Shown here: positions 6,751 to 8,710 of the stretch, piece after piece
Numbering within the stretch: position 1 is the stretch's first letter
How the letters are laid out: the number at the start of each line of letters is the position of its first letter
Assembly: GCA_011524615.1 (NCBI GenBank)
Contig: WTJZ01000201.1
Span: forward strand, 1-8,710
Direction of reading: 5' to 3'
From: Akkermansiaceae bacterium
GTDB taxonomy: Bacteria; Verrucomicrobiota; Verrucomicrobiia; Verrucomicrobiales; Akkermansiaceae
DNA: 8,710 bases
Notes under the pieces: model-generated
Told to the model about the DNA's origin: nothing
Seen by the model: only the letters and a program-made list of their open reading frames with translations
Databases searched by the model: none
Translations under genes and position numbers: made by a program

Positions 6751-6775
6751 GCTGAAAGGCACTTTATTGTACTAC

Positions 6776-7162
6776 ATGTCTGATCTAAGATTAGCACCAG
6801 ATGAGATTAGACAAACCATTGTAGAATGCTTGCGAGACAAGAGTCGCCACTTTCTCGATGGTAATGGCCCCTCTCGTAGATATATTAGCGAATGGAATAT
6901 TCGGCAAAATGCTCTTATCAGTGAACTAGCAAACGATCTCGAGATTTACCATCTCTATCTAAAACCCAGACAGAAACCAACGGATCTTCAACGCTATCAA
7001 TTCGTCATGAGATGGGATGGAGATGAACGTTACCTATTGATTCATTTTACCCTATCTCCGAAAGGGACACCTCCACGCGTCATGGTTGCATGTCATGAGC
7101 ATAACATAGGCTATCCGCCATTACCTTTAAAAACGATAACCCCACCACCAGATGACAACTAA
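6776..7162 (+). CDS. Small toxin-like protein, first gene of a toxin-antitoxin-like pair
   Basis: I do not recognise this protein with confidence. From the ATG at 6776 it has 128 residues; the frame is open back to a GTG at 6749, but that codon overlaps the proposed operator, and the longer N-terminus (LKGTLLYY) looks non-native. A TTG at 6767, 6 bases after AAAGGC, is another option. The sequence starts with a charged helical segment (APDEIRQTIVECLRDK), then YISEWNIRQNALISELANDL, then alternating hydrophobic strands (RYQFVMRW, ERYLLIHFTLSP, PRVMVACHEH) and a Pro-rich end. A helical N-terminus followed by a small beta sheet recalls MqsR/RelE/DUF4258-type toxins, but no catalytic residue can be assigned. 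Its last 11 bases overlap the next gene, whose N-terminal half is MqsA-like, and the toxin-first order matches mqsRA. Codon use is AT-richer than suf, suggesting acquisition. Confidence 0.6.
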   Translation: MSDLRLAPDEIRQTIVECLRDKSRHFLDGNGPSRRYISEWNIRQNALISELANDLEIYHLYLKPRQKPTDLQRYQFVMRWDGDERYLLIHFTLSPKGTPPRVMVACHEHNIGYPPLPLKTITPPPDDN

Positions 7163-8498
7163 GTACAATAACACATGCTTCGAGTGCGATAATGGAACTC
7201 TTAGTACGATGATACAGGACTATACCACTGTAGTGTCAGGCATTGGAGAGGTCATTATTCCTGATGTACCGTTGGAATGCTGTGACTCATGTGACTGTGT
7301 GGTCATTGGTGCAGAAGCTGGAGAGCTGATCGATGCTTACATTGATGATGTGACGGATGCGATCACTCCTAGAGAAATACAAGCCTTCCTAGATAAGTAT
7401 CAGATTAATCAAAAAGAAGCGGCTAGAATCACGGGATATGGAGAGAAAACCTTTTCGCGCTGGATGCGTGGTCATATGCGCCCATCTCGTTCTGTGAGTA
7501 TTAGCCTGCGAACGTTTCTCGCTAGCAGAGAGGCTTTTGAAATCGCTAAAGGGAGAAACTGGGGGGGAGACACAGAGGAGGCTCAATTAATCATTGAGGA
7601 ACGACAGCCTGATTCTGAAGAAAAGGAGATCCTTAGATTGATAGATTACAAGGCTCTAAAGGCGATGGGGCTCGTACAGGAGAGTCAAAGCCCTAAGGTG
7701 AGACGGTCAGAGCTTTGCCAGCTCTTCCAGCAACCTGATCTGCTAGCAGTACAAGCAATGGCGGAAGATCAGTACTCCAAACTGGCTGCGTATAAAGATA
7801 CGAATCAGGCCTTTAATGTCATCAGTGCGGGGATATGGAGCTGGATAGGAGAAAAAGCGGCTTCTCAAATTTCTGTAGCCCCATACGATCGAGATAAGCT
7901 CGCCAAGGCAGTAGAGCAACTCAGGGAGTATACACAACATGATGTAGCAGACATTATCCCAGAAGTACAACGTGTCCTCAATAAAGCAGGGGTAGCGCTA
8001 GTATTTGTCCCAATCATGAAAGGGGCCGCATTACGAGGGTGTACTAAAATGGTAAGCCCAGTGAAGGCTGTGATTGTGCATGGATTGAAGTATCGTAACC
8101 ATGCGCAATTTTGGAGGGTTCTTTTCCATGAAATTGCTCATCTTATGCTGCACCTGAAGGATGCGGGCGAGATGATCGCGGATTACGAAGATCAAGAAAA
8201 GGACGATAAAGAGGTGGAGGCAGACGGGTGGGCGGATGATACTCTAGTTTACAGCGATGAACTCAGGAGATTTATGTCCCGTCATAAGGCTCCTAAATAT
8301 TATGAGGTGGCAGAATTTGCCCGTAAGATAAAGACTCATACCTCGATAGTCGCAGAAGTGTATAATGATAGGCGAGGGGATACGGTAATTCCGTATTCTA
8401 GCTTAAGAATGAATGGTCTTTATCCAACTATTCCAGAGAGTGAGGTGGAGAGGCTAGGTCAGTCTACTAGAGATCTTATTCTAGGGGCGTCCCGTTGA
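7152..8498 (+). CDS. MqsA-like zinc-finger/HTH protein fused to an ImmA/IrrE-type metallopeptidase domain
   Basis: This 448-residue protein has three recognisable parts. Residues 9-47 form a YgiT/MqsA-type zinc finger (Cys9-x2-Cys12 and Cys44-x2-Cys47). Residues about 73-120 match the MqsA-type helix-turn-helix: ITPREIQAFLDKY, then NQKEAARITGYGEKTFSRWMRG and RPS. After a linker, the C-terminal half contains LFHEIAHLMLH (HExxH at 326-330) and EVEADGWADDTL (Glu354/Glu356, candidate third zinc ligand), the pattern of ImmA/IrrE peptidases, which cleave repressors in phages, mobile elements and Deinococcus. MqsA itself is only about 131 residues. No signal peptide or membrane segment is seen, so it should be cytoplasmic and DNA-binding. 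It overlaps the small upstream gene by 11 bases. Expected roles are antitoxin and autorepressor, with the peptidase either removing a repressor or controlling its own stability. Peptidase activity is inferred from motifs only. Confidence 0.8.
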   Translation: MTTKYNNTCFECDNGTLSTMIQDYTTVVSGIGEVIIPDVPLECCDSCDCVVIGAEAGELIDAYIDDVTDAITPREIQAFLDKYQINQKEAARITGYGEKTFSRWMRGHMRPSRSVSISLRTFLASREAFEIAKGRNWGGDTEEAQLIIEERQPDSEEKEILRLIDYKALKAMGLVQESQSPKVRRSELCQLFQQPDLLAVQAMAEDQYSKLAAYKDTNQAFNVISAGIWSWIGEKAASQISVAPYDRDKLAKAVEQLREYTQHDVADIIPEVQRVLNKAGVALVFVPIMKGAALRGCTKMVSPVKAVIVHGLKYRNHAQFWRVLFHEIAHLMLHLKDAGEMIADYEDQEKDDKEVEADGWADDTLVYSDELRRFMSRHKAPKYYEVAEFARKIKTHTSIVAEVYNDRRGDTVIPYSSLRMNGLYPTIPESEVERLGQSTRDLILGASR

Positions 8499-8595
8499 TC
8501 TCTTCGCCGAGGAGATCGTTCCATTCACAACTCACGGCCATGTAGGCGGTCTCCTTCGTAGTCCTGCTCGTATAGTACTTGGTAATATCTCGGTA
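8476..8595 (-). pseudogene. Possible 3' gene fragment on the minus strand
   Basis: The minus strand holds 39 open codons that end in a TAA at 8478-8476, overlapping the end of the peptidase gene, and that begin after an in-frame stop near 8598. The translation has a natural protein-like composition (for example AYMAVSCEWNDLLGEE), and the codons are GC-ending ones like those of the suf genes (AAG, TAC, ACC, GCC, GTG, CTC, ATC, AAC). An internal ATG exists, but no ribosome binding site supports it. I do not recognise the family. It may be the tail of a host gene cut by arrival of the cassette, or chance. The rest of 8499-8643 shows no gene, only a small GTAATA/TATTAC hairpin at 8582-8599. Confidence 0.25.
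8497..8517 (+). terminator. Hairpin at the end of the peptidase-fusion gene
   Basis: GATCTC (8497-8502) pairs with GAGATC (8512-8517), and the stem can extend inwards with a G-U pair and further G-C pairs. It overlaps the last two bases of the stop codon. No T-run follows (GTTCCATT), so it is at best a weak or factor-dependent terminator or an mRNA 3'-end stabiliser. Confidence 0.3.
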
Positions 8596-8643
8596 TTACG
8601 CTAGTTTGCCTCTCTGTTGAGTCTCTACCGCATTTGATGGTGA

Positions 8644-8710
8644 GGGTAGCACGAGCTTGCCAAGATCGTGGAATCAGGGTGCTTGTTAGTTTAGGCCTCG
8701 GAGGAAGGAT
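8644..8710. repeat. Second, partial copy of the REPIN-like repeat
   Basis: Aligned without gaps to 949-1015, this segment matches at about 55 of 67 positions and starts at the same GGGTAG. Its hairpin (8650-8670) has arms CACGAGCTT and AAGATCGTG with loop GCC, followed by GAATCAGGGTGCTT. One stem pair has changed on both sides relative to the first copy (G-C to A-T), keeping the pairing, while another position is now a G-A mismatch. The window ends inside the element, so the inverted right-hand hairpin, if present, lies beyond 8710. Confidence 0.75.

Noticed and set aside
8582..8599. GTAATA/TATTAC hairpin as an attachment site or terminator
   Set aside because: The stem is only 6 bp and AT-rich, no T-run follows, and no second copy is seen in the window.
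1..8710. tRNA, rRNA, CRISPR array, riboswitch or complete insertion sequence
   Set aside because: No cloverleaf with a TTCGA-type T-loop, no regularly spaced repeats, no conserved riboswitch core and no transposase frame could be found by reading both strands.

Overview
The window looks like a chromosomal segment of a free-living, mid-GC bacterium. A Verrucomicrobiota-like lineage is my best guess. The basis is a Fur-family gene leading a compact sufC-sufB-sufD operon, a PdeM-type phosphoesterase, a short PEP-CTERM-like reading frame, and mostly weak Shine-Dalgarno sequences. No rRNA or phylogenetic marker is present, so the assignment is an inference.

Layout: positions 1-648 (+) encode a PdeM-like metallophosphoesterase, with a hairpin at its 3' end that works best as a terminator for minus-strand transcripts. 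Positions 703-885 (-) hold a tiny PEP-CTERM-like frame, probably a remnant. Positions 949-1122 hold a REPIN-like element made of two inverted 21-nt hairpins, lying just downstream of an M29 aminopeptidase gene (2233-1130, -). A 450-bp AT-rich divergent intergenic region follows. It contains a perfect 14-bp inverted repeat carrying two DnaA-box-like 9-mers, and a perfect 7-1-7 palindrome of Fur/PerR type.

That palindrome sits just before a Fur-family regulator without the usual CxxC motifs (Irr-like), which is followed after 3 nt by sufC, then sufB and sufD. These three encode the SufBC2D scaffold that assembles Fe-S clusters, and the regulator is well placed to couple cluster assembly to iron or redox state. 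Two hairpin terminators close the operon.

From about 6700 the codon use and base composition change. A two-gene cassette follows: a small unrecognised, toxin-like protein, overlapped by 11 nt by a 448-residue protein. That larger protein combines an MqsA-like zinc finger, an MqsA-like helix-turn-helix and an ImmA/IrrE-type HExxH peptidase domain. It is the most unusual system here: a toxin-antitoxin-like module whose antitoxin candidate may also act as, or sense through, a protease. The end of the window holds an antisense gene fragment and a second copy of the hairpin repeat found near 950, with a base-pair-preserving change in its stem.
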